A DNA stretch of 64,000 nt, from contig CAADRB010000101.1 in the NCBI GenBank assembly GCA_900708905.1, positions 183,388 through 247,387 on the forward strand, read 5' to 3'. The stretch is from Hymenolepis diminuta. Lineage: Eukaryota > Platyhelminthes > Cestoda > Cyclophyllidea > Hymenolepididae. How positions within the stretch are numbered: the stretch's first letter is position 1; each line of letters starts with the position of its first letter. This document shows, in pieces, positions 47,101 to 62,100 of the stretch. The notes under the pieces are model-generated. The model was given only the letters and a program-made list of their open reading frames with translations. It did no database searches and was not told where the DNA came from. Made by a program: the position numbers and the translations under genes.

Positions 47101-50100
47101 CTGTCTTATCTGAAACAAGAATGTAAATACAGCGATAGTTGTAAAATACAAATCGATTCCTTTTCTAGGATTGATGTTTATTGAATGGGGAAAAAACTAA
47201 AGTAAATAAAGAATAAATAACTCATCGTAAAATTATTAAACTGAAAATTTACCACTATTCATTAACAACTTTGGAATGATCAGTAAAACTGATATTTTTC
47301 ATAACAATGTAAGCGAAAGCGGTGCGAGTAATTAATTGAATTATTGGATCTTACATTAGGAGCACATATATCTTGGCCTTTTTTGTTGAGACAAGCTGGC
47401 GGAGCAGGTACAGCGTTTTCACTGGGTCCCCACTGTGCAAGATTCCAGAGTTCGCCGTTCACCAAGACATGTCGAAAGGCGCTTCCGGCAGGTAGGGAAT
47501 TTGTAGTCAACACCGTTGGATAGAGAGAGCTAATACTAGGAACTTTCCGACCCCCCAATTGAAGAGGCCATTGATCCACATTGAGAGCTCGATCCACTCC
47601 AAGGTTGTGAGAAAGAGTGAAGAGACAATCAACCAAACTTGGAGGATATTCCAGACCGTTAGCTTGAACTATACCGTCACTTTTACCGCAGGCGTCAATC
47701 ATCAATGTTACTTCAGTACTAGTCTGAAGCATATAGCAAATGGTTATTTACTATGCATTTCCTCACCTTGAGCTCTTTTATTTACTGAAATAGTTTAATA
47801 AAGGAGGTCTGAAATAAGCCCTGTTTCTATCTCAACTATAGGAGAAATTGTTATTGATCACAATCCTATTTTGGGCGACGTCTTAGGTATCTATCATTCT
47901 GTGGAATTTGAAATATACAAAATTTATACCTTGTCGTGGTTCTAATTATCACATTGTAAACTTACTTTGCCAATCTCATTTCATAAAATATTGGAAAAAA
48001 TCAGTTAGATGTTAATAGATGACTGACTGGTCCCGCAAATCAGTGCTTGAAATACGTTTTATTGTCTTCCAAGTCGACAAAAAGTATTTGTATTCTGTAA
48101 CATACTAAGAGGCACAAACAATAACTCAGAAGACCCCAGAGAGAACATGTTTTTACCATCACAGTGCCAATTACAACTGATTAGATAGACAAACGAGACA
48201 ACATTGATAACTGAGGGAAGTTAATCCCACTCAAGTAGCCATTATCTCAAAGCCAGATATTCCAAGTTAAAGGACAACGCAGTGAATTCTAAAGCATTGA
48301 GTCAATTTTCTTGCCCAGTATTAAGCCCATTAATAAAAGGATAGTGGAATGTATAGCTGAAGGAGAGGATGAACTTAGGAGATTTCAGTCAAGAAAAAAA
48401 TGAACATCTTACTTGCCTGAGTTATATGGTAGCAGTCGGTTCGTTTAGACGTTAACTTATAAAAGTTATAAAGGGAAATTTTGTACTGAATATCTGTTTC
48501 ATGAAGGAAAGCTTGCACAAATATGGATTTGTAGAGTCACTTAGTTCATAAACCAGTTCTCATTCATTTGAAAGGAGAAAAAAGCGAATACTTGAAATTG
48601 CGTATGAGATTGGGCTTTCATGTCTATTTCGCAAGTATTTTGTAAAGGAAATCCGATAGATAAAACAATGTAAAATCCAATTGCACGAAGATCTCCAAGA
48701 GTATGAAAGATAGAGAGATGGACTAAGAAGCTTTAAAGAGTACAATGGTGAGGGGAAGTGATCATCTAGCCACCAACCTTATCCACAGCACAGAGCTTGA
48801 AGATAAATATATCTTGGTGTGCTAGCTTCCCCATTAGCCACCGTCCTCTTATGTTGATCTGGTGCGTCTGTTTGCTTGCTGACAGGCGAAGTTGATAGCT
48901 TAGCCTACTTCAAATTCCCCAGTACCAACTGGCTTGGTAGCTTACACCGTCTTTTCAACTGCAAAGCAGTAAGTTATTGCCAACTCATATTTGCATTCAT
49001 GGCTGATCGAACAACTACGAATCATAATGAACTTCCAACTCCTGAAGATTTCATACAATTTTAATGAAAATATTTTTAAAAAATGTTGTTCACTCACCAA
49101 TTTCTGCATCAATACAATATCAATTTCGTGCCAAACATCATCATCCATTCGAAAATTGACCGTGTAAGTGGCCGACATAATACCATTTCTTCCTAAACTG
49201 TAAGCCAAAGTGAGTCTTCGACCTCCAGATTCTAGTTGAAGACCAATAAAATCTGGATATACCACATTAGTTGACAATTGACTAATCGGTCCAGCGTACA
49301 TTATCAAACCGGGTCGATCATTCAGGACGGAAATCTTCAGTTGGAACTGAATGTGAAATTGAGCACAACTGCCAATACTCGGAGCCCAAGCGTAGCCACT
49401 ATTGGTGAAATAGATCTGTGTTTGTTCGCAACGTCGCCCTGAAAACCCCGCTGGACATTCGCAGTAGGCTGTCTGAGTTCCTGGTAAGATACTAAAAGGA
49501 AGGGTGAAAAATTGAAGGACTGAAAAGGAGAGATCCCAAGATCCTAATTAATTCTCAAATATACCTGCAAAAACCTCCATTTAAACAGGCATCGGGACTC
49601 GAACAATCAATCGGTTGTTTAGTAGGCGGAACTGGATCATCTCCGTTGCACCAACAATCGGCTAAAATTCGTAGAATTGATCCCGAAGTGGATATTTCAG
49701 GAGATATTTTGGTTAGACCAGCATAGGGCTCGGTGGCTGTCGGTGTGGTAATGGTTGTCAGACGCGTTCGACAGCCACGACTATTGCACACAGAAATGGC
49801 AGCTTCTTCGGACCCACATTGAAGCACGACTGCTCCTGAAAGACCTCCCACCACTGCAGCGAGGCCAACTTGAGTATTAGTGGTATTGGTTCGCAGAACT
49901 GTGGTGTAGTCGTCAGCATTGTTATAAATACTATCGATGATTCTGAAATAATAATAATATACGGTTTGTCTCTCATTAACTACACATTTTTTTCATTTGC
50001 AATAGCAAGACTTATAAAAAGGCAAGTACTGATTTGAACTGTAAAATAGAAAAATAATTTGAGAAGATCTAAGGTGGATTTTCCATTAATGTACTTAGAA

Positions 50101-53100
50101 CAGTTTGTCTCCTAAACCGATATATGTAAAATACCGAATTTATTTCTGATGAGAGTAGCCTTTGTGAATGAAAGCAAAATGAGAAGATGACAGTAAAGCC
50201 ATCACAAAATATATTTGCAATAATAATTAACATTCTCTGGTCGATATTATATATATACTTAGAGTTTACCATGGGTAAACACCGGCTCTAACTCTGATGT
50301 ATAAGCTGATATTAGATCCAAGCGTGTTAGAAGTAGATTCACAACCTTACTGGACCAAAAGGAACAACACACACCTGCATGCAGTGACCAAATATGGGAG
50401 GAATTTGATCATAGGCTTGATCAGGCCATGTAGTCATCTTTATGGGGTTGCTCTTCGTGGACAAGATGGCCACTCCCTCTCACTTTTTGATCATCTTCTT
50501 GGCATTCATTTCCATCTTTCATACACTTTAGAGACTATATCCCCGTTCATATTTATTCGTGTTATCTATATGCTGTGTATCGACACTAGTAGTATTTGTT
50601 ATCTTGGCAGTGAAAATAACAAAGCTTTTTGATAGGGCACTGACAAACATTATTCAAGGTCATAGGGTCTTCGCTTTTTCTGAGGATGATGAACCAATCA
50701 CATCTTGCACGTGGTCTTCAAGTCGTCCACCACTCTTAACAGATAGTCTAGACAAAATTTTCATCGATCTGACGGTGGGTTGATTTCCAACCGTCAATAT
50801 AATGAATAAAACCTTTTATTTCTATAAATGGTTTTTGAAAAATAATCGAATGCCTTCGAGTGACAACACTGTTGTGTACTCCCACCCCCTCCCCCCCCTA
50901 TCTGTTTCAGATGCAGCCTAGCAATATCTATTGAGAGAAGCCTGGTTTTTGGAAATACATCAAGAACCTCTTCTAATCTGAGGTCATATAAACTAATCTT
51001 TCTGCTTATTTCAATTGAACCACATCTTGAAAATCTCATTGACATCTGATGACTATTATGTGCATAAAATTATTATTATAATTTGAAAATTTTCGATGTG
51101 AGGCACGAATGGTATCATTACTGTTTTTATAACAACAGTAAGGTAAGTATTTCTTACCTTCCTGGAACTTCGTAGGGAGATGAATGGATTCCAACAAAAA
51201 CATTAAAGTCCTCCCCAATTTGCTCAACTGGAAATACTACAATGGTGTCCCTGTTAATTCCAAGGTGTTCAGCAACAGCTGAAATAAAACGTTCTCTCGG
51301 AGTGGACTAAAAAGAAATTTTATCATCACATCTACTGACTTAAAATTCTAATTGTGTCTCACTAAGAAAACCTTACCTCGGAGGAATCAGACCGTTCTAC
51401 AAACCACTCCCATGTGGCCTTTTGAATTCTAATAATAATTCCATTAGTGAAACCGCTGCCAGGAATCCAGTTAATACGGAGATTCAGTGAACTTGTAGCA
51501 TTCGGGAGAGTTGGATTGTATCTTGTGGAAACCGCAGCCTCGACAAAGAAATCACCAGGAGGAGAAGCAGTCAGGAGATAGAGAACGCCAACCTCGGTCA
51601 CTCTGGAAAATGTCACACGATGTTAGCTTTAGTAAATTTCCAACAAAGAGCAAACGTCACTGCCTTTGAGCTGTTATTTGACAATGAAAAGGAACAACAT
51701 GGTACAGCCCATCCTGTAACATGGATGAATTTGTCGTGATAAACGATAATAGCTTCTTACCACCAACTGAGATGATCACGGTATTCAGTTGTTAGCCGAA
51801 AAGCCTGAAACAGCTAAACCCAAATCCCAAAGCCGCTAATTTGCCGGCCCAAATTACCCAGAGTTAGAAGATGGGAAATAACTTAATAAAGATCTTAAAT
51901 CCAGAATGGAAATGTGGTTTGGTTGATTGCAAATAGATAGTCTATGACAGCTAAAGGGTCTCGAATCGATGACAGAATAAAATATATAATTAATAAATAG
52001 GGAGATAAAGCTTGCTGGTTGGCGGGGTCACCGTCAGTTGGCGAGATCTGCTACAAATTTATTTAACTCTACAGCTAACATAAAAATTAGCTAATACATG
52101 CCGTGTGTTGATAGTGCTTAAGGTCAGGGCTGAGTGTCGACACAAATGGGACTGTAGACATTTTCCCAGTGTTCTCGATCAATTTCAAACATGCATTTCC
52201 ATTTCTGGCACGTTTATTATCATTGCTTGTAGACAGAGAGAAAGAGCTGAAGAGTTGGTGAGACTCTTCACCCTTCAAATGTCAGTCATCGACCTCATTC
52301 CATTTTAAAAATTCCAGATCTGGATAGTCCACTAAAACTAAGACTGTCACTGCAACTGACAGTTATAAGTGATAACAGCCAGCTCCCATTCGTGGACGTA
52401 GTAAATGGCTGAAACGGAATTATCATTGATCAACTCAGTCAGGACAATTATCAAGGAATGAAATAACCAACGCAAGATACCTTTTCATATTTCAATATTG
52501 CTTACTTGAACATGAGGTCATTCTCATTTTGGGGAATAAATTTGAAAACTCTATTAACTCTATCACAACTGTAAACTTCTGTTACTGGCATTTCGGCAAT
52601 TGGTAGATCCGGTAGAGCATTCGTATCTAGACGGAGAAGTAAATGATTTAGCAAGTGTTTAACCTTTAAAGAGTGAATTAAAGAATAAAGTTACACTTAC
52701 ACGGCCATTGCCACGTGTCTATAGAAGAAAGGAAGAAAGTATTACTAAGTTTGATTTGTTGTTTTTGAGTAATAAAATTAAAATGGCAGCTTGAACTCCT
52801 AATAATATCAAAAAATAATCTTCCCCAAGTTTCGTCCAATAGTAGCTTATTAATAAAGTAACTCCTAACCACTTTTTGGAAGGCGCGTTTCAACACTCAT
52901 CCTGGACAGGCGAGTATCGTCATGAGTCTCTCCGGTGAGCAACTCGAATTTTGCCAAACACTTTATATGCTAGAGTTAATTAATGCATTAGGCCATTCAG
53001 CTCACTGGGTGTTCATCGATGAACATCGAACTCGTGAACTCTGACTTCGCAGACGAATGCAGACGAATGCAATGTGCCACTTACATGTAAGTTCTTTGAT

Positions 53101-56100
53101 TAATGGATACACTGCTTCATAATGAAGCATTTTATATTATTTTGCTACACGTAAGCGTCAATTAATCCAATTAAAAAAGTTTCTTTTTCAAACGCAGTAA
53201 ATGCGAAGTATTGGTTGACATGACCTACCCGATGGGATAAAAACTTCTAAATTTCCCTGTCCATTTGCTGGAGCAGGAGGATTATCAGTTGTCACTGTCA
53301 CTGTCAGTGTTGAAGTGGCGGTTCGAGTCAAGCTCGGAATGGAAGCAATTATGGGTATGGTGAAGCAGGAAGCTCCTTCAACTTCCCGTGAGATAGTTGT
53401 CCGCAAAGCAAGACTAAATTTCCCGTCTGTACTATCAATAATTTCGAAAAGACGCAGCGCTTGGGCAGAATAGGAACTGATATCATAAGTGATGTCAGTT
53501 AATCTACTTGGGTAGTCGAAATCCCTATAAAATTAATAATCCGTTAGAGAATTCGAATTCTTCTAATAAACTATAATCACTAACCTTGCTTGAATGAATT
53601 GAGGCAAAATTGGGGTTCCTGCGGTGGAGTTATCGAGGACATGGTATCCCGTTAGTTCATCCGCAGGAATCACCGGTCCTTTGGTGATCACTGTAAGAGT
53701 CAAAGTTGTTGTAGAAGTTAGGGGGGGTTCCAGTTTATCGTTAACGCATAAGATTATTGGCCATCGAACTTTGCCATCTTGGTTCGATGGAAGAATTGGA
53801 GAAGGCACTGGAGAAGTGTCTGGATTCTTTAAGAGTTCCAGAAGGATATCTCGCTCTAGACGAGATATTAACTGAAGACGAGCCTAGAAGAAAGTTCAGA
53901 TGTGTATGCAATATAGAGATAATAACAAAAAAATAAATATAACCTTCGGTGAATAAAATATAGCTAAATTTAGGCAGACTAACGATAAAAAATGCCCTCA
54001 AAGCGTGAAACAACTTAGATGGTTTCTCAGCTAAAATGTGATGAGGGTGGGGCTCAAAGTCAGAAGCACATTGTCATTTTGATTCATTTATGCCTTGCAC
54101 TAATTACCACTTGACAATGAGTTAATATGGCAGACTCATCAAGCAAAGTAACGAAGACTTGAAAACCGAGTCAACTGTCTCAACTCCCTCTTTTCTCTCC
54201 TACTTAACATCTAGCATTTTAGCAAATGAGAAATCTTTCTGAATTGTTAGTGGGACTTAAGGTTCAGTTTTTAAAAGCCCTACCCCTAGACGATTCCGAA
54301 TAATTCTGCCGTTCTCAAAACATCGATAAGTCCTGAGCTTTTGAAGGCTTGACAAACAATTCCACGAACATTTTTCCTCTCAAACTCAATGCAAAAGGCT
54401 TAAGTTATATATCGGAGCGTCATAAGGAAAATATTCCTAGTCATCCTCTACCCTAATCCTTTGTTCTCAGTTAAAATAAGAGATATTGTATTATAATACC
54501 TAATTTCAAGAACGTCATTCAAAGCTTCTGAGATCGCCTAATATTAGGGTTACATGAATAAACTAACTTATTCTCAAATATTAAAATTAAAATGAGCTGA
54601 TTCGAAAAAACAAATTTCCATTTGTTTTCTAAAACAAAATAATAAAAATTCTAGCTCTTTTCATGCAAAAAAGCACTTTAAAAGTAGAAACCGTTATCTT
54701 ATCATTTAAAATCTCCTTCCCTTATTGTTATTATCTTGAAAAAGACGTTTTATAATCTAAATAACCATCAGAATTAAAATTAGATGTTGAGAGATTATTC
54801 TTACTGTGTTTTGAGTAATCGTTTCGATTCCGAACATTCCATTTGCCGATGATTTCGAATCAATGTGGAACCAGAAGCCTTCATTCGCAGCATCTATGAC
54901 TTGTGCTTGAAGAGACACAAGTGACAGGACTCCCATTGTCTGATCAAACACCTCACCAGGGCCTGTGGAAGGTTGAACATGAACTATCGGTGGATTATCG
55001 TTAGCCTCAGTAACCTCTATGAGAACGGTTGAGATCACTCGATTGATGTGGTTTGAGTCGAAAATTATTATTGTCAGATTTTGAGGACCAGGTGGAATCG
55101 GGGGTTGGTCGTCAACGTTGAACTTCTGCAAAGGCTACATTAATATAAACATTCAATTATTATTTGGGGTTTAAAACTACCATTTAGCCATTTTTTAAAT
55201 TTTAAACAGTAAATGCAGATTAATTTAGACAGTATATCGTAACGGATTATCCTGTCTGAATTATTCGTTACTTAAAATGGTACCCATAATCATAAATTCA
55301 ATAAAGATGTAAAGCCGGCTCTGCAAAAGCAACGACTCATTTGTACTCCTCCATCTCCGCTATGTTCTACATGTTGGCCAAATTGTAATCTTTGTCCTAC
55401 CTTCGCACATATGAAAGGGTTTCCATGTACATCTTTGTTTATGTGTAATCTTTTAAGAGATTACTTATATTTACTACTACGTACTACTTGTATTTACCTC
55501 GAAAGACGCATTCAGTAACTCTTTCATCTCATAATTTTGGGTACCATAAGTCTGGCAGATTAGCGGCACTGGGAGTATTTCATATTTTCTCTACTTTGTG
55601 ATCGATAGGGTTGTCAAATTTCATTTGATCATACCTATTATTAACAGTTTCTACCAAAAACACAATCTCGATAGCCTAAGGGTGAAGATATCCTTCGATT
55701 TCGAATTGTAAAATTTTTCCATCAAAATCTTCTTGGATCGAGGTTTTTAAAAGTGTTACATTTTCCGAGAGCGCAGGCACTATGAATTTTTAGAAGATAA
55801 TTAAACTAAATGAGGACATTTCAGGAGCTTTAAAAGGCAGAAGAAAGTAAGCATCTGGAAATGTACATAGTAAGACATATATCCCATGTTCACAGGTTAC
55901 AGAGGTGTTGAGTGACATGTGCTAGGATCTGTAGCTAGTCAGACGTCATCGAACAATAACTACAAAGCTCATTTAGGAAAGCGCTTTCCTGGGTAAAGCA
56001 ATACCATCATGGAGCCTCTCCGGTGAGGAACTTAAATTTGCAACCCACTTATTAGCCCTTTATTGGCCTCGAACCCATGACCTCTGACCTCTCAAAAGTT

Positions 56101-59100
56101 GTGCCCAATGTTAGCAAAGTACATTTAAACCATTGTGATATTTTATGAGCGTGATGCGCAGATTGGTATGTATAAAATGAAATCAATCTATTAAAAAATT
56201 TAAAATAGGGAAAGCCTTCAACTTACTCTGATACCGCAAGCATCAATATTAGGATTATAGACTACTGCAAAGTAAGCATTTGGAGGAGAGAGAACACAAG
56301 AATGCTTGCCGAAATCCATAATATCAACGTCTTGAATGTAGATCTCGAAGATGTCAACTCCAACACTAGCTGTCTCAGGAACTGTTATGGAGAAATCTCT
56401 AAAGAAGTAAAAAAGAAGGAAATGAAACTTAATTTGACACTCAACACCGACAGTTAGACCCGATGGTCTCAAAGATACTTTGATGGATAGGAGTTTCAGC
56501 CTTTAACTACTTACTTAGATATCGTCGCCCGGATAAAAGTAAAGATAAAGGTAAATGTTAATGACATTAATTAATAATTTAGACATTTTAAATTACATAC
56601 TTTTAGGTGAAATAGAATTGATTTGTGAAACGACTGATTATAAAAATACACATGAATTTTTTGATCTTCATTCGTAAAGACGAGAATTCAAATGCCTACT
56701 TATCAAGGCTCCAACCGAAAGGTTTCAAATATCACAAGTCAAGACATTTTAAAGACAAATAAGCATGAATCATCACTTTAATTAGATGAGACCAAAGTGG
56801 AAATTCAAAAAGTTTGTAATCAGCAACCGTCAAATCGAAGCATGGATTTATAAGCAATGGAGACCTACGGTCCTCCAACAATGGTAGGAGCCCAATCATT
56901 GGCATCCGTAATGACAACTGTCAGGGTTCCACTGACACTGTAGGCCTGTCCTCCTCCTGCTGGCAATTTTTCGTTAGTCGCGACAATCGGGATATAGTGC
57001 ATTCTTTCTGTCGTCGTTTCGAAGTCAAATGTCTAAACGGTCATAATGGAGTGCGGTTATCTGTCAATTCAAGTTATTTGAACTCAAATAAGAAACTCAG
57101 CTTACAGTAAAGGGAATAAGGGAACCAACCCTAGTGATGTCAAAATTGATATTGGAGGTGACTAATTGATAAGTTGAGACCGCATTTTCCTCGAAATCGG
57201 CGTCAGGGGCTGACAGGACACCACACTCAACTCCTACAGGAGAGTTTTCAGGACAAGCGACCATATCATTTGGAAAGGGCCATCGAGGGTACTTATTGTT
57301 GATGTCAATGAGATTAACTTGAACTTGAGCGTAAGAAAGACCCTTCTGATTATTTGCGATCACGGAGATTCTGAATGTCTGAAATATAAAAATTTAGTAA
57401 GAATTTTAATATAGATTAAAAATCGTGCGAAGGTATTGAAATGTTCATCAAATCGGTCATTCAATAAGGTTTATCTATAGATTAATAACACTTCCAAACA
57501 CTACTCTGTGGATTCTATTAGGTCTACATGGCAAAAGAAAAATGAGTGACAATAATGTGCCACACAATTAATACAGTAAATACAAATATATGGATCCGTG
57601 TTCACAGGGGAGATAATAGGTTAGCTAACATGCTGTTGAAATTTCCGCCTCTCAAAGAGGCACATTTTAATCTACATGCACACAAAAGGTTGGTTCATAC
57701 AACTTCATGCGAATAATAAATAGGTGTTTGACGAGAATGTAGGTGAAATTTAGATTTTGAATCCTACAAAGAAATCTCTTCTGCATGACTGAATGGAGAT
57801 TATGTGTGAGCATTCTGTACCATCAACTCTTTTAAAGGAAGTGCAGTGAGTAGGCACTGGCGAATCAATCATAACAAACCCAAGTGTTAACTATTAACAG
57901 GTAGAATCCTTTGTCCAGTAGATAGATGCGACAAACTTAGGTAAAAATAGGATGACTGCAAAATCATATGAAATCCCGTAATTCGGATTTGTCATATGAA
58001 GTAAATGATAAAAAGTGAAATACACTCCATTCAGCTTAAAACTGAAAAAAAATTCAATTGACCTGATGATCGAGTAGCCTAGACGAAGTCGGTCTCTTTT
58101 GGTTCCCTGATTCTCAGTCATTCATCCCTCGAAATTGATCTATCTTCCCCTACCTACGTGTTAAGATGCTTCCCAATGATTAAAGGTTGTAAAATTTTTC
58201 TGTCTTATCAGAGGAATTAAATAGATAAAGGCCTAGATTTTTTAACTTAACCGTTTAATCACAATCATTAAGAAGAAAGCTTCAAAATTTCGATGATTGA
58301 TTTTATTTTCTTACCAGATCTCCAGATTTAAGTTATATGAAAGCACAGCGTTCTTTCGAAGACAGTATAGTAGACACTTCGTTGGAAGTTGTTTTCATGA
58401 TGAAATATTTTGTTAAGCAGTTTAATCATATAAGCTACTGAATATCATATAAGATCATTTTGCCATCTCAACCATTAGGAAAAATGAATTTAAGTGGCAA
58501 GACCGACCATCCTTGATTAAGAAATCTCGTCAAAAAGCACTGACCATAGTAAACAACCATTTGCTGTAATTCAGGAGACGATTCACGAAATTCAAACAAT
58601 CCAAATCCAAAACCAAACGAAATAAAACTCTTTGAAATCGTGATATTACTCTCAGTGTGTTTCTGATTCACTCCCCATTTATAATTTATAGAACTTTTTG
58701 TTAAACAAAGTCAGCTGCTCCCACAATTATAAATTATAATTTTGTATAACTGTGAGAATTATCCTCATTATTTACGTACTATTTCGTTTAATGTGGATGA
58801 AAAAATTCCGCCTCAATGGAGATCAATGGAAAATTGTGAAGTGCGAAGCTGCCAACTGCTTGTGAATGTCCACGGAAAATGAGGCATGCTCTTACACTAT
58901 TGACGGAATCTCTTTCTCCCACTCTTAAGTTTTAAAAAGACAGGAATGTTTGAAAAGCCACATACCAAAGTGTCATCCTCAACGTTGACATCAGATTCAA
59001 TACAAGTCTGTTCAAAAGTCTTTTGGAAAGTATTAACACTTATTCTTCGCAGCTGAGATGAGAAATAAAAATTCCGAATCCCATGGACCGGGCCTCCCCA

Positions 59101-62100
59101 CCCCTTCCCCAAACAATTTCCTCCCAGCTATAGTTATACAATCGCTTATCCTAACTAACTTTGTAAATTAAAGGAAACGTTATTATTCTTGTTGACTTAC
59201 TCCCCTTAATTTAAATATTAAATTACTAGAAATCTGATTCGAGTATTTTCAGTACAGTTGAACGAAATCCACAGCTTTCATTCATCTCGTACTGAACTAT
59301 CGATCTTTGGTTTCCACGCTTGTGTCTACATATGCTATTTAGATATACAACTGATGCAATTATTGGTTAACCAGGCAGCCAACCATTTCTTACGTGTCCA
59401 AATCTATACAAGTAAATTATACTTTTCCCTTCAGGGTCTAAGAAACTGTAGCTACAGAGCAAAATCAATGGGCACTTATGAATATAACGGAGACAGCCTA
59501 TATTGAATCAGTGTCAACATGAGCGTTCGTATTACCTGTATAAAAACGTTGTAACTTTTCAGTCAAAATAAACTCCAGACGGGTAAAGAGGTTCAATACT
59601 TTAAATAATCAAATCCTAACCGGTTGTCCTTCAGGTAGATCGCGTGGCATTCCTTCGACTATCTTCAGTTCACCCGTCTCGGGATTAATACTGAAGAAAC
59701 TCGTGCGGTAACCACCAAGGGAGAAAGTCAACCTTTTCGGAGTGTTGGGATCCGTTGCCGAAGGCTGCAATTAAAAATATGGATAAATAAATGACACCAT
59801 TGTATTATATTGATAGGGTGTAATAAAGCGCAGCTTAATTAATCTACAGGTAGACAGTTTTCTCTGTATGTAACTGGCTTATCGAAATTGATACGTCCAT
59901 AATAAGAGCAGAGAGAGCTCAGAGTTAAATATGCTACTTTGATCTACCGAGTATTAGGCTAAGCTAACAATCATACCAGCCTGTACGGATGTACTTTCCT
60001 GTGCGCAATGTAACATGACTACAGAGAGTGGGTGAAACATCTTGAGGCTATTGGCTAGATCAAGGCATATGCTCATCTTCATATTTTTACTGGGTCAGAC
60101 GACTGTGGTTATCCTGGCGAAATGGCCGCTTCCTCTCACCTTGTATACTTGTAATATTTCTAATTATTTATTCTTTAGTCTTTATCTTCACCTTCCACAC
60201 ATTTGCAGGCTTTATGCTCTTTTATATCAATTTTCCTTATCTATATGATGTTCCTTAGTAAAGAACTATTAAGACCACGCTCCTTATAATGTAAATAGAC
60301 TTCAACGGCATAGCTGGAATCCTCATCATCTGTCACCCTCAGCATTATCAACCACCAGAGCTATCTTTCCTTCTCACGTCTCCGAGCCCATAAGGACCAT
60401 TAGAATTGCATCACTCCCTACAGCTAATTATTGTGAGCTATAGCGAATGGCTAATATAATATCACAACTATTGAGATAAATAATGAAGACATAAAAAACG
60501 GATTAACTTACCGAAGGATCTAGAACTGATGTCGAGAGTTCAGTTACAGAGTAATCGTAATGATTATCTGAAAACAATGGTAATCGATCATTTGAGGGAA
60601 GAATATTGATAGTGACCATGGCAGATGCTTCGCAGATACCGTCATTTACAGAAACAGTGTAATGCTGGTTCTATTGAAAAGATAATAAAAGGTAATTTGT
60701 ACTCGCCATATTTCGGTATATATCAACCTGTAAATGAATGGCGGTTTCAAATGTGATTCTATTTATGATAAGTTTACTTTAGCTAAAATGCAGTTCTTTA
60801 AACGATCTAAGACTTTATTAAAAAATGTATTTTACACGTCAATTCTTGGCGGTCTTTGTGCCGATCTTAGCGCGCACATATGAAAGATCAAGCACTGTAT
60901 TTTTGCTAGAAAAGTTTATTATGATTTAGTAATGTGCTATTAATTTAGCACCTTTTTGAACACTTAACCTTCTAGAGATCCTTAAAAGGGTTATTTTTTA
61001 ACCATCTTGCATGCACTCCGCACTGATTCAAAGAATTAGAGCTCTGACATTCTTAACTTTTATCTCCCTTCTACCCATTGCGTAAGATTGGTTAACATGG
61101 CAGCATAACTTCCTTATCAATATTTAACTTAATTGTAAGAAGCTTATCTTAAATTCATCTTCCGTTTCAAAATGTAACTATCAGTATTCATGCTCTTATG
61201 CAAAGAATCCACCCAATTATTCTATTTGGTATATTAGAGTTCACCCATACCTGTTTTGTGGCTAACCCCAGGGGTCGAGCGACAATGATCATACCGGTTA
61301 CAGAGTTAATCGCGAATTCATATTCTGTTCCAGTTAAAGTGTAGACAAGAATTGATGTGACATCCTCGTCTTCGGCCATGATCTGCCCAATCTCCTCACC
61401 CACATCAGCCGTCTCCTTGACGTTAAACTCAATGGACGTGGAAGATATTCGTGGACATTTGTCGTTCTGATCCAGAAGATGTATTGTCAGTGGCAATTCA
61501 CCTACAATATTGGGAAAAATTAATTGTTCCTGATAGATATATTCAGTTAAACAATTAGAATAATTGCCTTACCGGAGTTTGGTCGACCCTGATTGGCAAC
61601 AAATGAGGATGGAGAACTATCCTCAGCTTTGACCTTTAGCACGTAATTTTTCTTCATTTCGTAATCAAGCGGTGCTGTGCTGGTCTTAAGCAAACCATCT
61701 ATAATTACAAAATTTATCGCATCTGTGGTCCGCATGAGGGAATACTCCACCTAAACGAAAAAAGATGTGCAATGTTAAATGTATTGCTGCTGATCTCATC
61801 TACTTACTCTCGGTTGTAAAATGGAACAAATAAATCGGGGTGGCCCAATTAACCAAGAAAATGAATCAGTTGGTCAACGGGGTCTGAATATAGTGGACTT
61901 GATCCTTATATGAATCGGGAAGTCAAGTTATGAACTTTCTCTTTATGAAAATATGGACAACTCAATGGTCAAGATTTCAGTTAATATAAGGCCTGTGGTG
62001 TCCTGACATTCATCCTCCCCCGTTTCATACCTAATTGGATTTGTTTATCAATTCCTCTTACTCAGATGCTTTTCCATGTTTAAAACTTATAANNNNNNNN

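Noticed and set aside
50880..50902. C-rich run as a regulatory G-quadruplex
   Set aside because: An isolated intronic homopolymer-like run without the spaced G tracts needed to support the claim.
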